The position numbers were made by a program, and so were the translations under genes. Shown here piece after piece: positions 44,183-55,680 of a stretch of DNA of 64,000 bases (position 1 is its first letter; each line of letters starts with the position of its first letter). Location: the NCBI RefSeq assembly GCF_008831285.2, contig NC_045138.2:25763934-25827933 (forward strand), given 5' to 3'. The notes below the pieces were generated by a model that did no database searches, had not been told where the DNA came from, and saw only the letters and a program-made list of their open reading frames with translations. The DNA is from Nymphaea colorata (lineage: Eukaryota > Streptophyta > Magnoliopsida > Nymphaeales > Nymphaeaceae).

Positions 44183-45634
44183 TCATGGACTGGGGATGAG
44201 CGAGCCAGAAAGCCATTCATGGACGATATCGGCTAAACTGGTTCCGGAAGACCCGCCATCCTCCATGGCCCTCCTCCCCAATTCCTTCATCTCTTTCATC
44301 TTCTCCCTCACCTTCCTGCCTTCCTCCCTTTCCATCAACGTCCTCACTGCTCTCTCCAACTCTTCCCCTCTCACCAACCCGCCGTCAGCTGTGCCGCCCC
44401 ACTCCTTCTCCAGGCCTAACCCCACTCCCAAGTCCCTTACCACCTCTACCTTGTTCATTCTCTGCTCTGCGTACAAGGGCCAGGCAATCAGGGGCACCCC
44501 ACACCAGATGCTCTCCAGGATCGAGTTCCACCCGCAGTGTGACACGAACCCACCCGTGGCCCGGTGCGAGAGAATGGCCACCTGCGGTGTCCACCCACTC
44601 CAGACCAGGCCTCGCCCTTTGGTCCGCTCTATGAATCCAGTGGGCAAAGCCTCAAAGGGATCCACAGTTGGGTGGATGGAGACCCCCGGCCGCCGGTGAG
44701 ACGGCGGCAGCACCGACCAAAGGAACCGCTGCCCGCTGAGCTCGAGCCCTCGCGCAATCTCCATGATCTGCTCCGCTGCAAACGCTCCCCGGCTGCCAAA
44801 ACAGAGGAATACCACTGACCCATCTGGATGTTCATCCAGCCACTTGAGGCACTCGTGGCTCGGGTCTCCTACGCCAGACGTGGTTCCGGGATTACCGATC
44901 ATCGGGCCCACGGCATGCACTGCTGGAGTCCGACCACCGGGAAGGCACTCCCCTTCTGCCAACGCCTTGAAGGCCGTCGGCTCCAGTTCACGGAAGCTGT
45001 TCACGAGGATGCCTCTTGCCTCTGGCAAGCGCTTGCAGTGGTAGAGGAACCACTGGTATTCGTCGTCCTTCCGGTCTAGCAAGGTGGCCACCGGCAGATC
45101 CCGAGGATCCACCGGCAACATTCCCGGAACTTCGAGCTTTGTCGTCAGCTCCCGAAACTCCGGCTTTGTTTCAAGGTCGAGCTTCGGGAGGTGGAGCATC
45201 AGCGCCAACTGAACGGCGCTGGACGTAAAAAAGATGTAGGTTGGGATGCCGAGGCTCGTGGCGACGTCGATGGCGTTGGTGCAGAAGAAGTCGATGAGGA
45301 AGGCCGAGATGGGGGTGGAGGAGGCCTGCAGGGACCGCAGCGCGTCGGAGAGCGACGGCCGATGCAATTCTGTGTAGAGCGATAACCGAGTCAAGGGTTT
45401 GATCTTCTCAGGGTTAGCGAGTTCCACCGGCGGGAGGTCAATCGAATCGATGCCGACGCCGGAGGCCTTATCGGCAGCGATGCTGGCGGCAGCGTTGGCA
45501 GTGGAGAAGAGGGGGGTGCTCATGAATATGATGGTGAAGGACAGACCAGGGCATTGGACAGCCAAGCGCTTGGCCAGTTGGATCATGGGAGGTAGATGGC
45601 CATGGAAGGGCGCGGGGAACACCACCACCTTCAT
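44183..45634 (-). CDS. UGT7: family-1 UDP-glycosyltransferase, group E (twin of UGT8)
   Basis: Intronless, 483 residues from the first ATG (MKVVVFPAPFHGHLP). A 17-codon upstream extension opens only with a GTG and is left out. Catalytic His13, activating Asp115 (FLIDFFC), HLPKLDLETK, EVPGML, the Asp-Arg-Lys loop and ILVNSFRELEP, SVVFLCFGSRG at 273-283 and the PSPG box at 348-391 (WTPQ start, HCGWNS, terminal AEQ). Compared with UGT8 the box reads SILESIWCG instead of STLESVWFG, so positions 25, 29 and 31 have changed in UGT7 only. It is about 89% identical to UGT8 by eye. The extra loop SHRRPGVSIHPTVDP at about 312-326, before LPTGF, distinguishes this pair from the others. Acceptor unknown. 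Confidence 0.94.
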   Translation of the reverse strand: MKVVVFPAPFHGHLPPMIQLAKRLAVQCPGLSFTIIFMSTPLFSTANAAASIAADKASGVGIDSIDLPPVELANPEKIKPLTRLSLYTELHRPSLSDALRSLQASSTPISAFLIDFFCTNAIDVATSLGIPTYIFFTSSAVQLALMLHLPKLDLETKPEFRELTTKLEVPGMLPVDPRDLPVATLLDRKDDEYQWFLYHCKRLPEARGILVNSFRELEPTAFKALAEGECLPGGRTPAVHAVGPMIGNPGTTSGVGDPSHECLKWLDEHPDGSVVFLCFGSRGAFAAEQIMEIARGLELSGQRFLWSVLPPSHRRPGVSIHPTVDPFEALPTGFIERTKGRGLVWSGWTPQVAILSHRATGGFVSHCGWNSILESIWCGVPLIAWPLYAEQRMNKVEVVRDLGVGLGLEKEWGGTADGGLVRGEELERAVRTLMEREEGRKVREKMKEMKELGRRAMEDGGSSGTSLADIVHEWLSGSLIPSP

Positions 45635-45780
45635 TGCAGTCGATGCACCGTCGATCAGATCTTCTTTAGCTTGTTCTGCTTCCACCCAAACTAGATTGCT
45701 TGCTCTTACATCGAAATTTTGGTTTCCACTAGTTGGGCATAATACCGTTCTCTATCATAGTTTCTATTATTGTATTGCCT

Positions 45781-45945
45781 TGTGAGAGAGTCGTTAAGCA
45801 TTTTGGTGGACATATATCACGTGTATTGCTTTTGCCCAAAACAACAATGAAAAATACAAAATAAGTGTGGAGCTTTTGTCGTCGATGTAGGTCTCAGTAG
45901 ACCGAATTAAATCTTGCTTGTTTTTTGTCCTTCTTTTTCTTTACA
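45781..45945 (+). mobile_element. Copia-type LTR (probable 5' LTR)
   Basis: The sequence ends ...gtaggtctcagtagaccgaa and, after ttaaatcttgcttg, a T/C-rich run to ttaca. This is the typical 3' end of plant Copia LTRs, followed directly by a tRNA primer site. The left end is taken as tgtgagagag at 45781 by the TG...CA rule and is uncertain. It begins about 145 bp upstream of the UGT7 start codon, in opposite orientation. Confidence 0.75.
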
Positions 45946-45957
45946 TGATATCAGAGC
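45946..45957 (+). other. Retrotransposon primer-binding site
   Basis: TGATATCAGAGC, one base off the standard TGGTATCAGAGC that pairs with the 3' end of initiator Met tRNA, immediately after the LTR end. This fixes the element as LTR-type and its direction as plus. Confidence 0.8.
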
Positions 45958-46600
45958 AAGTTTACCTCTAAATTTTGAAACCGCGGCAGATTTCAGCCAC
46001 CGGCGCTGTCAACTTCGGTGGCGGTTTTGATCAAGCATAGGCTCGTTGAAATCGTCTGCATCTAAGGATTCTTCCTGCAAAATTTCAGATTGGAGCATTC
46101 GTTGAAGAGATAAGCATTTTTCTTTGGTTACTGTTTTTTTCGTTTTACAGTATCTGTGAAATCTGAAACTGCACCAAATTCCAGCGATGGTTTGGGTCGA
46201 GCATAGGCTCGTTGGAAGCGTTTGTATCTGAGGAATCTCACACAAAATTTCAGATCTTTTGGAGCAGCGGTGAAGGAGGTATGAATTTTTTATTGACCGC
46301 CGGTAGCATTGGATTCCAGCACATGTCTAGTATTTTTTATATAAATTTCAGAATTTTTGAATGATTCTATAAGCAGTTGCTGAATTTACAAGTGGAGAGG
46401 GTCTGACTGCAAATTCTTGCTAAAGAGAACGGCAATATGCCCAACTGGTGGAAACAATAAAGGAAATTGGATTCTTCAACACTACCAATGGACGAATTGT
46501 AACAGCCGGACTGCTGGCGAGATTTTCATGTGCTTGGGGTTTAAAGACTTATTATTGAAATACCTCAGGTCTTTGTCGACGAGTTGAAAATGTTCCATAA
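45958..46600 (+). mobile_element. Copia leader and truncated interior
   Basis: Contains two imperfect copies of a leader motif (gaaact followed by cagatttcagccaccgg or caaattccagcgatgg, then agcataggctcgttg and aaaatttcagat). The motif family is related to the block at 23780-24285. No gag, protease, integrase or reverse transcriptase frame follows, so the element is deleted. The right limit is unknown. Confidence 0.6.
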
Positions 46601-46636
46601 TTTTTCCAGTCGCATGAATGAAGAAAAGTTTTTCTG

Positions 46637-47689
<1,053 letters not shown>

Positions 47690-50560
47690 AAGCACCATAC
47701 TAAAAAACTACATCGCGCATGGAAGGAGGTAGAAAAGTTCTCCAGTTTCCTGCAGTTTTGGCTGTGGGCCTGCCAAATTTCCAGCCATTTTCATATTAAC
47801 TGTAGCCCAAAGATGTCGAATGCCTTCTTTAGCATCCCCATGAAAGGCATGCAGAAAAGATGGTATCCTATTCATGCATGCAACCAGGAGGAGCAGAGTT
47901 AGGAATTTTTTATCAAGAAACTGAACTATAATTTCAAAATTTTAACAAGAACCAAATATAATCTTTCAAAATTTTTATTGAGGACAAACTAAAACTTTTA
48001 AAACTATAAATCAAATTTTGATCTCTTCGAAACCAAAGTGAGGTCATGACCCCTGCCTGGCTGTGCCAACTAAAAAAACATGCATGATCAGTACTACTGA
48101 GCCTTGTCTCTTCTTGCACTGTCGTTACTCTTGTCGGCCAAGCCGCGTCTTCCATGGGGGCGTTGGTGCCACCAAAGGTGCAGATGGCTCAGACCGTCAG
48201 ACTTTGATCTGCATCTAAATTTCATTAGGCTGTTCTGCCATTGTGAGTTTCATCCCAGCAATTTAATGCTGTGAATCTTCTTTCCTGAAATTAATTCTTC
48301 CCGGATCGGACTCAAAAAAATATAACTTGACGTTTGAATTCAACTTTGTTCATTTCAAATTCTCTTCCTCTCTTATATGCATATATATAAGGGCATCCAT
48401 TGAACAAGAGGGAGACCGATGAGAAAAGGGAAGAACACCTTTGCCAGCTTCACGTCGTCAGTCATTATTTATTAATTTTTCATGTTGTGTTGTCATTTTG
48501 TTGTCGAACACTTCACCTAACGTTGAATAAGCTGGACGAGCTCTAATTTGTTGTTTTTTTTTTTTTTACTTTCTAATACATTATCATTTTAGTACTGTAT
48601 TGAATAACTGAATGCTAATTTTCCCACCACATTGATTCTTCGAAGAAATTGTGTTTGACTAGCCACCTTAGTTTTGAACGCTGCAGTAATTGCGCATACT
48701 TACAATTACAGAACGCTATAATTAATCATTGACCATTTTTGCTAAGCGTGTCTTTCGTGAAATTATTATTTGTAAAGAACAAAGTTAACCTTTTCACATT
48801 TACCATGGCGCAAGGTAAAGGTAAAGGTAAACTACTAATTGAATTGCAGAGAATCTTCTCAGCCATTTTATTTCAGAGGAAGAAAACGATTGATTGGAAA
48901 TGAAGGTCTCTTCTAGTACACGTAGGTGCAAGTTGGAGATCTTATTTTCAAAGGCAACGACGCTAGATGTCACAACATTTCAGGAACTGGCTGGAAAAGT
49001 TTTTTCAGAGATTTCATGGACTAGGGATGAGCGAGCTGCCCTCGACCCATTCATGGATCACATCGGCTAAACTGGTTTCGGAAGACCCGCCATCCTCCAC
49101 GGCCCTCCTCCCCAACTCCTTCATCTCCTTCATCTTCTCCCTCACCTTCCTGCCTTTCTCGCTTTCCAACAACGTCCTCACTGCTCTCTCCAACTCCTCC
49201 CCTCTCACCAACCCGCCGTCGGAGCCGTCGCCGCCTTCCTTCTCCAGGCCCAACCCCACTCCTATGTCCCTCACTATCTCCACTGCGTTCATTCTCTGCT
49301 CTGCGTACAAAGGCCAGGCAATGAGGGGCACCCCAAACCAGACGCTCTCTAAGGTCGAGTTCCACCCGCAGTGCGACACGAACCCACCCGTCGCCCGGTG
49401 CGAGAGTATGGCCACCTGCGGCGTCCACCCACTCCAGACCAGGCCCCGCCCTTTGGTCCGCTCGATGAATCCAGTGGGCAAAGCCTCAAAGGGATCCACA
49501 GTTGGGTGGATGGAGACCCCCGGCCGCCGGTGAGACGGCGGCAGCACCGACCAAAGGAACCGGTACCCGCTGAGCTCGAGCCCACGCGCGATCTCCCTGA
49601 TCTGCTCCGCTACAAACGCTCCCCGGCTGCCAAAACAGAGGAATACCACTGACCCATCTGGATGTTCATCCAGCCACTTGAGGCACTCGTGGCTCGAGTC
49701 TCCTACGCCAGACGTGGTTTCGGGATTACCAATCATCGGGCCCACGGCATACACTGCTGGAGTCCGACCACCAGGAAGGCACTCCCCTTCTGCCAGCGCC
49801 TTGAAGGCCGTCGGCTCCAGGTCGAGGAAGCTGTTCACGAGGATGCCTCTTGCCTCTGGCAAGCGCTTGCAGTGGTAGAGGAACCACTTGTACTCGTCGT
49901 TCTTTCGGTCTAGCAAAACGGGCGCCGGCAGGTCCCGAGGATCCACCGGCAACATTCCCGGAACTTCAAGCTTTGTCGTCAACTCCCGAAACTCCGACTT
50001 TGTTTCAAGGTCGAGCTTCGGGAGGTGGAGCATCAGGGCCAACTGAACGGCGCTGGACGTGAAAAAGATGTAGGTTGGGATGCAGAGGCTCGTGGCGACG
50101 TCGATGGCGTTGGTGCAGAAGAAGTCGATGAGGAAGGCCGAGATGGGGGTGGAGGAGGCCTGTAGGGACCGCAGCGCGTCGGAGAGCGACGCACGATGAA
50201 ACTCTGTGTAGAGCGATAACTGAGTCAAGGGTTTGATATTCTCAGGGTTAGCGAGTTGCACCGACGGGATCTCAATGGAGTCGATGTCGACTCCGGAGGC
50301 CTTCTCCGCGGCGATGCTGGCGGCGGCGTTGGCCGTGGAGAAGGAGGGGGTGCCCATGAGTATGATGGTGAAGGACAGACTTGGGCACTGGACGGCGAAG
50401 CGCTTGGCCAGTTGGATCATGGAAGGCAGATGGCCTTGGAAGGGCGCGGGCAACACCACCACCTTCATGGCAGCCGGCCTACTTTCGACGAAGCTGGCTA
50501 CTATTGAGCGTGCTCTGCTTCTTCTTTTTGCTCTTAAATAATGAAAATTTTGGTTTTCAG
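47690..50560 (-). repeat. Tandem segmental duplication, copy 2 (UGT8 plus flanks)
   Basis: Partner of 43030-45720; landmarks are given there. The 3' flank is more diverged than the coding region, in line with purifying selection on the UGT. Confidence 0.85.
49014..50468 (-). CDS. UGT8: family-1 UDP-glycosyltransferase, group E (twin of UGT7)
   Basis: Intronless, 484 residues, starting at the ATG 50466-50468 (MKVVVLPAPFQGHLP). The frame continues open for 85 codons upstream, but its content is not UGT-like and UGT7 shares this ATG, so it is excluded. His13, Asp115 (FLIDFFC), HLPKLDLETK, SVVFLCFGSRG and a complete consensus-like PSPG box (HCGWNSTLESVWFG, terminal AEQ) are seen. About 50 residues differ from UGT7, many in the N-terminal acceptor half (for example Gln11, Phe24, Ser30, Leu37, Gly39, Glu55, Asp61, Phe90, Cys129) and in the tail. 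It is the rightmost UGT of the array. Donor probably UDP-glucose; acceptor unknown, possibly different from UGT7. Confidence 0.95.
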   Translation of the reverse strand: MKVVVLPAPFQGHLPSMIQLAKRFAVQCPSLSFTIILMGTPSFSTANAAASIAAEKASGVDIDSIEIPSVQLANPENIKPLTQLSLYTEFHRASLSDALRSLQASSTPISAFLIDFFCTNAIDVATSLCIPTYIFFTSSAVQLALMLHLPKLDLETKSEFRELTTKLEVPGMLPVDPRDLPAPVLLDRKNDEYKWFLYHCKRLPEARGILVNSFLDLEPTAFKALAEGECLPGGRTPAVYAVGPMIGNPETTSGVGDSSHECLKWLDEHPDGSVVFLCFGSRGAFVAEQIREIARGLELSGYRFLWSVLPPSHRRPGVSIHPTVDPFEALPTGFIERTKGRGLVWSGWTPQVAILSHRATGGFVSHCGWNSTLESVWFGVPLIAWPLYAEQRMNAVEIVRDIGVGLGLEKEGGDGSDGGLVRGEELERAVRTLLESEKGRKVREKMKEMKELGRRAVEDGGSSETSLADVIHEWVEGSSLIPSP

Positions 50561-51873
50561 TAAGGTTCATCTTACACATGAGAAGCACCAAACAAGTGTT
50601 GCATCTTAGGACACGAGGGGTTGAATAGATCCCAAAAATAATAAAAAAATGTACAGTTATGTGTCCCCACTCATTTTTTCTATGGTTGCCTTTCGTCTTA
50701 GTACATGAATCAATAAATGTCAATTACTTATTGCTCAAACCAAACTCGCGTCAAAACATAAAGAGGCCACGGCAAACTGGAGTTCTATCTTTTTTTTCCT
50801 GTAAAAGAGCCACCTGTATAAAGAAAATTTTGAAAATGAGACGAGCTTCAACCACATTTGCAAACTCGAATAGGTTGAATAAATTTCCTCTTGCTAAAGT
50901 CTGCCAACTACTTTCTATTACTTCTCAGGTCGATGTCCACCTAAATCATCGTTAGTCTCACTCTCCTCTTTTTTTCCGTTTCTTGTTTGTTTTGTTTGCC
51001 CGAATTCTGCAACGATGGTGACAACTTGTAACCCAATTTTTTGGCTTACTGCATCTTCCTTTGATCGAGTTTGCTTCACTGCCTTCGTCCATCCTCACTC
51101 AGAAGCTTGGCTGTTTGGGAGAAAGAATATCAAATCAGGAAGGTTGGCAGCGACGATGAGGTAGATATGATTTGATGTCTTCCGCCTACCATCATTCCCG
51201 TTTTGTTCTTTCCAACGATCCAAGTTACATCATCAATATATGGTTTTAGCCATTTTCTTTACCATTATAATCAGCACATACAGAATCTAGAGAGAGAGAG
51301 AGACAGATGAAGCTTGGAGCACAGCCGCAAATATTACTTCTAAACTTAGCAAATGGTGGTAAAAATTACTATTGAGTTGAAGGGAGTGATCGTAAGTTCA
51401 CCCAGATCCTAAAGTTGTCTCTTTGAGATATATCTCCAAGATCTCGCCTGAAAAAGGTTTTACAACCAGGCAAAGCCAAAAGTTCAACAAAAACAAGATA
51501 AGAGAAGGTTTTAAAAGGTGAAAATCCAAAGAGAAAATGGTAAAAGTGGATCTGAAAGCAAATAATGCTGACAAGTAGGCAGACGACAGATCCTGGCTAA
51601 TCGATTCATATGCATCAGCAAAACGACATCTAATGTGTGCATAATGGTGATAAAGATATATGCTGGATTAATGTATGCAATAAAGTGGATATACATTGTG
51701 TCCATTTTAAGGGAATTCCCGTCGCATTTTATGCGCCCAAAAACCATCAATCTGGACAAGTTAACTCATGCGGATGCTTTCTCTTATTGAAAAAACTTTT
51801 AAACTCATGTTTCTCCCCTCGGATTCTTCTCTACCTTTAAAAGTAAAAATAGTTCTAGAAGGATGTTTACTTA
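50561..51873. other. Intergenic, no gene recognised
   Basis: UGT8 promoter side and AT-rich spacer. A short GA run at 51290-51303 is followed by a sequence matching the flank of the 46.7-kb microsatellite. No gene supported. Confidence 0.5.
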
Positions 51874-52192
51874 GCGGGCCTTTGGATGACACCCTCCTCT
51901 AACTCAGTTTTGTAAAAACTTAGTTTTATGGAAAGCAAGTTTTTTAATGAATTTAAGAAACTTTGTTTTTTTTTTTTTTTTTTTTTAGATGACACATACA
52001 AATCTCGGTTTTTGAATAACCTAAAGGGATCAGGTTTTTCACTCCCTTTTACAAAACCAAGTTTTGACAAAACTGGGTTCAAACCCCGTTTCAATGGCAC
52101 CCAAGTACTCCAAAACCTGATTTTGGAGGTAAAACTAAGTTTTGCCTCTAAAACCTGGTTAGGTTTTAGAGTGTCACACAAACACACCCTTA
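51871..52192. mobile_element. Tourist-like (PIF/Harbinger) MITE, tentative
   Basis: Element about 51874-52189, bounded by tta on both sides (51871-51873, 52190-52192), the target triplet of PIF/Harbinger elements. Ends: GGGCCTTTGGATGACACC on the left, and on the right, read in reverse, GGGTGTGTTTGTGTGACACT. The interior repeats aaaac(c)aagttttg-type sequence. The match between ends is imperfect. The surrounding 40 bp (tttaaaagtaaaaat...ttag) is itself repeated on both sides, about 51837-51874 and 52213-52246. Confidence 0.5.
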
Positions 52193-52975
52193 TAAGTTTC
52201 TTTTCTAACTTTTAAAAGTAAAAATGGTTCTAGGACTTTTGCTTAGAAGTGAAAGAGAGTATCTTGATCAGGATTTGTTTGATGAGGTTGGAATTTTGTG
52301 GAATTCTAAAAAATAAAATTCTCATTTCTGATTAAATGAGAATCGCATTGTCAAACAAAGAATTTTGATTCTGGAATTATAGGCTCATTTTTAAATTAAA
52401 AAAAAAAATAGAATTATAATTCTACCCTAAGGGGTGAAATTATGATTCTAGAATTTTAAGATTTTTTTCATCTTTCTCTTTAAGGCACATGTCATGATGG
52501 TTTTCATTCATCAATTGTAGAATTTAATTCATATTTTATCCAACACATCATTTTCAAATCTCTGAAAACCAAATTTCAGACAGACTATTAATCACATAGG
52601 ACAATTAGAACTGAAAGTTTCATTGCAATTCCACTTTGTGGTGGTATTTTGTTTTTGAATTTTAATTCTACAATCAAAATTTAAGGTCCTCAAGCGGCAC
52701 CTAGAGATCAACATATGGAACCATGCTATTGAAAAACATTAATGTCAAAATATTGATAAACCACTTTCACTAACATAGACTATATGGTCCATGATTGGTG
52801 ACTTTAGAGTCACTATATCTGGACTGTCCTTGTATTTTCAATTTTCTTACTCTTACTCCTCTCCCACCACCTAAATTTTAAACTTGACTTGCTGGTAGGG
52901 TAGATAGAGAAAGTGGTAAATTTTTGAGACTATAGTTTGACCACTTTAATGAAAATCTTTTAGCTCCCCCAAGGG
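52193..52975. other. AT-rich spacer
   Basis: Holds self-complementary gaatt- and agaatt-rich sequence (52270-52460) that may be another decayed MITE. No gene. Confidence 0.4.
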
Positions 52976-53293
52976 TAAGGGTGAACACGAGCCGGCCTGA
53001 GCTTGGTCAGTTCGAACTCGGCTCAACTTCTATTTTGCACAGCTCGAGCTCGAATCAAGTTAAATAATGTTAACTTGAGCTCGGCTCGGTGAAGCATGTC
53101 AAACCTCGAACTCGAGCTCATGTAACGCGAACAGAAAAAGATTGCAGTGTGCTTGTTGCAGGGAGACGGCAGTGGTGGGGGAAGGGCCTGGTTGAAAAAT
53201 CAGCTCGAGGTCCGCTCGTTTATGAAAATAGTCGACTCAAACTCTATCACAAGCCGAGCTTTAAGAGCCTTGTTGTTCACCCCTACCCATGGG
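52968..53293. mobile_element. hAT-like non-autonomous element (310 bp), second family
   Basis: The element at 52976-53285 starts TAAGGGTGAACACGAGCC, and its other end, read on the opposite strand, is TAGGGGTGAACAACAAGGC. Flanks are cccaaggg (52968-52975) and cccatggg (53286-53293), one mismatch in eight. The interior is rich in GAGCTCGA and GGCTCG words, a style shared with the degraded repeat in the carrier intron at 60510-61090. Confidence 0.8.
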
Positions 53294-55231
53294 TTAGTGT
53301 CGCAGCAACCCCTAGAGGAAATTCTTTTTCGTCTTCTTTTGGAGCCATTTGATTGCCCCAAATATTAGACCCAATAGTAACAATTATGGATCTCAAATCT
53401 TAAGATCTAAAATCACATAACACAACTTTTGTTTATATTTGATGAAGATAGAACCCACATATCCAGCCGAACTTCTATAGGAAGGGCAAATCGTGGAGCG
53501 TGCTCATACCACACCCCACATTTACTATCGTGTGGGTGGGTGCACATTGAACGTTTAGTAGTAGCATGATAAAGATGGATCTGTTCCTTAGAAATAGTGT
53601 TTCATTTTTTTATAAAATTAATTTACATAAGAAAACTTTTTAGATTTTTTAAGTTCTTACATGACGCCATCAAACTCCATTCCCATATTTAATGAATCGT
53701 TTTGCAAGTTCCCGTGTGTACATTGGAGTTGCCCAAGTGCTCGGTTTGTGGTGCTAACTTGTGTCAATCATCTTATTTTTGAAGGACAAAATGTAGTTAA
53801 GTTTTAACAAAGATGCAAGAAGAAGCACCACAGAATAATCAAGAAACTTGCTATAAAGAAATGATATCGATATTGATAATTGCACGTCACTCCTTCAAAA
53901 GAGGATTGTTACAGTTTTCTTGGCTTCAAGATAGGAAGCAGCTAAAGAACTCCCTGGAACACAAGCACTCCATGTTTTCTTGATGCAGCCTTTACTCGTA
54001 TCACTATCATTCATGTTGCTTACCCGAAGAAAAGTGAGCCTGATGTTTAATTAGTCATGTTCATCGCTATCCTTCATGTGCGTACACATTAACACAAAGT
54101 TAATGAAGTTTTAGTGCTAAAATGGATCTCTACAGATGTCTATTGCTGCTGCTGTTAAGTGGGTAAAACTCTGTCGACAGAGTAAGGTTGAATTCTGTGG
54201 TTCTCATTTGTTGTAAACTCCTGAAACAAGTTTCTGGTATGTATCATATGCTCATTATAAGCAGATCGAGACATCATCTGTAAGCCAAAATTCCTTCTAA
54301 CACTAACAAGAGTTCATCTTGTATCTTAATATAACTTTGAGAAAACAAAAGCTAGCTATTTTCAAGAGGCAAATTTCCCATGCACGTAGTTTAAGATGCA
54401 TGAGAAAGGTGTGAAATTAATTCATCACTTGCTTAAAGCAGGGGGCGGAAGCAAGAATTTTCGTTAGATGGGCGAAACTATAGAGAACCGAAATATAATT
54501 TTTCAAAATTTTGATGTAGGGTAAATGAAAATTTTTAAAAGCATGTAATTTTTTCTTCTGGGTACAAAAATAATACCGATCTGTAACACCTTGTCACGTA
54601 ATTCTCATTAAAGATAACTGCTGCAACTGATGCAATAGACAAAATCTCTGGAGACCAGCTTCTAGTAATGCAGCCCAAAAATCTTACCGTAAAGTGCATG
54701 TTGCGACTTAGGAAAGCGTTGTCTATTAAGTTTATGCCAATCTATGCAAATTGTATATTGTAAGAATTCTTGCCTTCAGTTATAAGCTTTACTTCGACAT
54801 CCTATAAAATAGTTGAGATATGTTCCGATGATGTTGTGCTTGTATTCTATTCATGCATCGTGACCAATATAATACAAACATAACAATATTGAAACGAATA
54901 ATAATAGCATTGGTAAAATGAAAACTATGCGGAAGCATGCGACTTATAAAGGCAAAGAATCCGCACTCTCAAGATATTTGGGGCTTGAGATCAGGGAATT
55001 CGTCGGACTTCCGAAGGGCACGTCCGGCCAAATAATTTGGAGGAGGAGAAAGATATTCCGAGTTGATGGCGACCGCTTCCCGCGGCCTCCTTCCTTTTTC
55101 CAGATACATCGCACTTTGATCCGATCGTCGCGGGCCCCACCTCCGAGTAGGACCACTCCCCTTCCGCCAGCATCCCGCGGGCCCCACGCCTTCCCACACA
55201 CCACTTCCCGGCAGCCCACAGCTTCGGGATC
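53294..55231. other. Intergenic, no gene recognised
   Basis: AT-rich until about 54960, then GC-richer promoter-side DNA of the DRM1 gene. The open frames seen on both strands at 54918-55529 are not supported as genes. Confidence 0.5.
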
Positions 55232-55236
55232 TGCAG

Positions 55237-55245
55237 CCACGTGTC
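55237..55245 (+). promoter_or_regulatory. G-box / ABRE-like element
   Basis: CCACGTGTC, a CACGTG core in ABRE context, about 440 bp upstream of the DRM1 start. bZIP and PIF-type factors bind such sites. DRM1/ARP genes are known to respond to hormones, sugar and dormancy, so the site fits, but function is inferred. Confidence 0.5.
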
Positions 55246-55519
55246 GGTCGGACTTAAAGCGCGCCGGGAGACAGCAGGTGAACCGTACGGAAACACAATG
55301 GTCATCCTTATCCGATACCTCTCCTCGGACCGTGACGATGTCCGGCTGTTTTGTTCGACTCGGTTTTGAAAGGCGACGGACGATCGTGCCCCTGTCCATC
55401 CTACCCGCAGACCCGGCTCGGTCTGCTCTCCGCCGTCGGATCATATCGAAACTGGAGGAGATGCAAGGGGAAGAGATGGCAGTTTTGGTGTCCTTGGGGT
55501 ATTTGAAGGGGGGTAAATT

Positions 55520-55526
55520 TATAAAT
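55520..55526 (+). promoter_or_regulatory. TATA box of DRM1-like gene
   Basis: TATAAAT 155 bp upstream of the ATG, followed by a purine-rich leader (gagaagaagagg ... gagagagag). Good spacing for a plant promoter. Confidence 0.55.
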
Positions 55527-55680
55527 TAATATACATATCGGTTTCTGCAACTTTCTAGTGATTTTTTTATCTAAAATACATGAATGTGGTTAAAAATTCT
55601 ATAAATCGGAGAGAAGAAGAGGGGGGAAGTCGGTGGTGGTAGGGGAGAGAGAGAGGGTGAGACGGAGGAGGAGGAAGAAG

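Larger units (their letters stand above)
43030..45720 (-). repeat. Tandem segmental duplication, copy 1 (UGT7 plus flanks)
   Basis: Matches about 47690-50560. 3' flank landmarks: catgcatgatcagtactact (43193, compare 48081), followed by the shared ttactcttgtcgg and gccgcgtcttccat strings, and the later string cttcccggat. Promoter side: aaattttggttt. Confidence 0.85.

Noticed and set aside
50469..50723. 85-residue N-terminal extension of UGT8
   Set aside because: Not UGT-like, and UGT7 shares the downstream ATG.
51928..52215. Overlapping frames on both strands
   Set aside because: They lie in the MITE-like repeat, and a poly-T tract makes much of the sequence low complexity.
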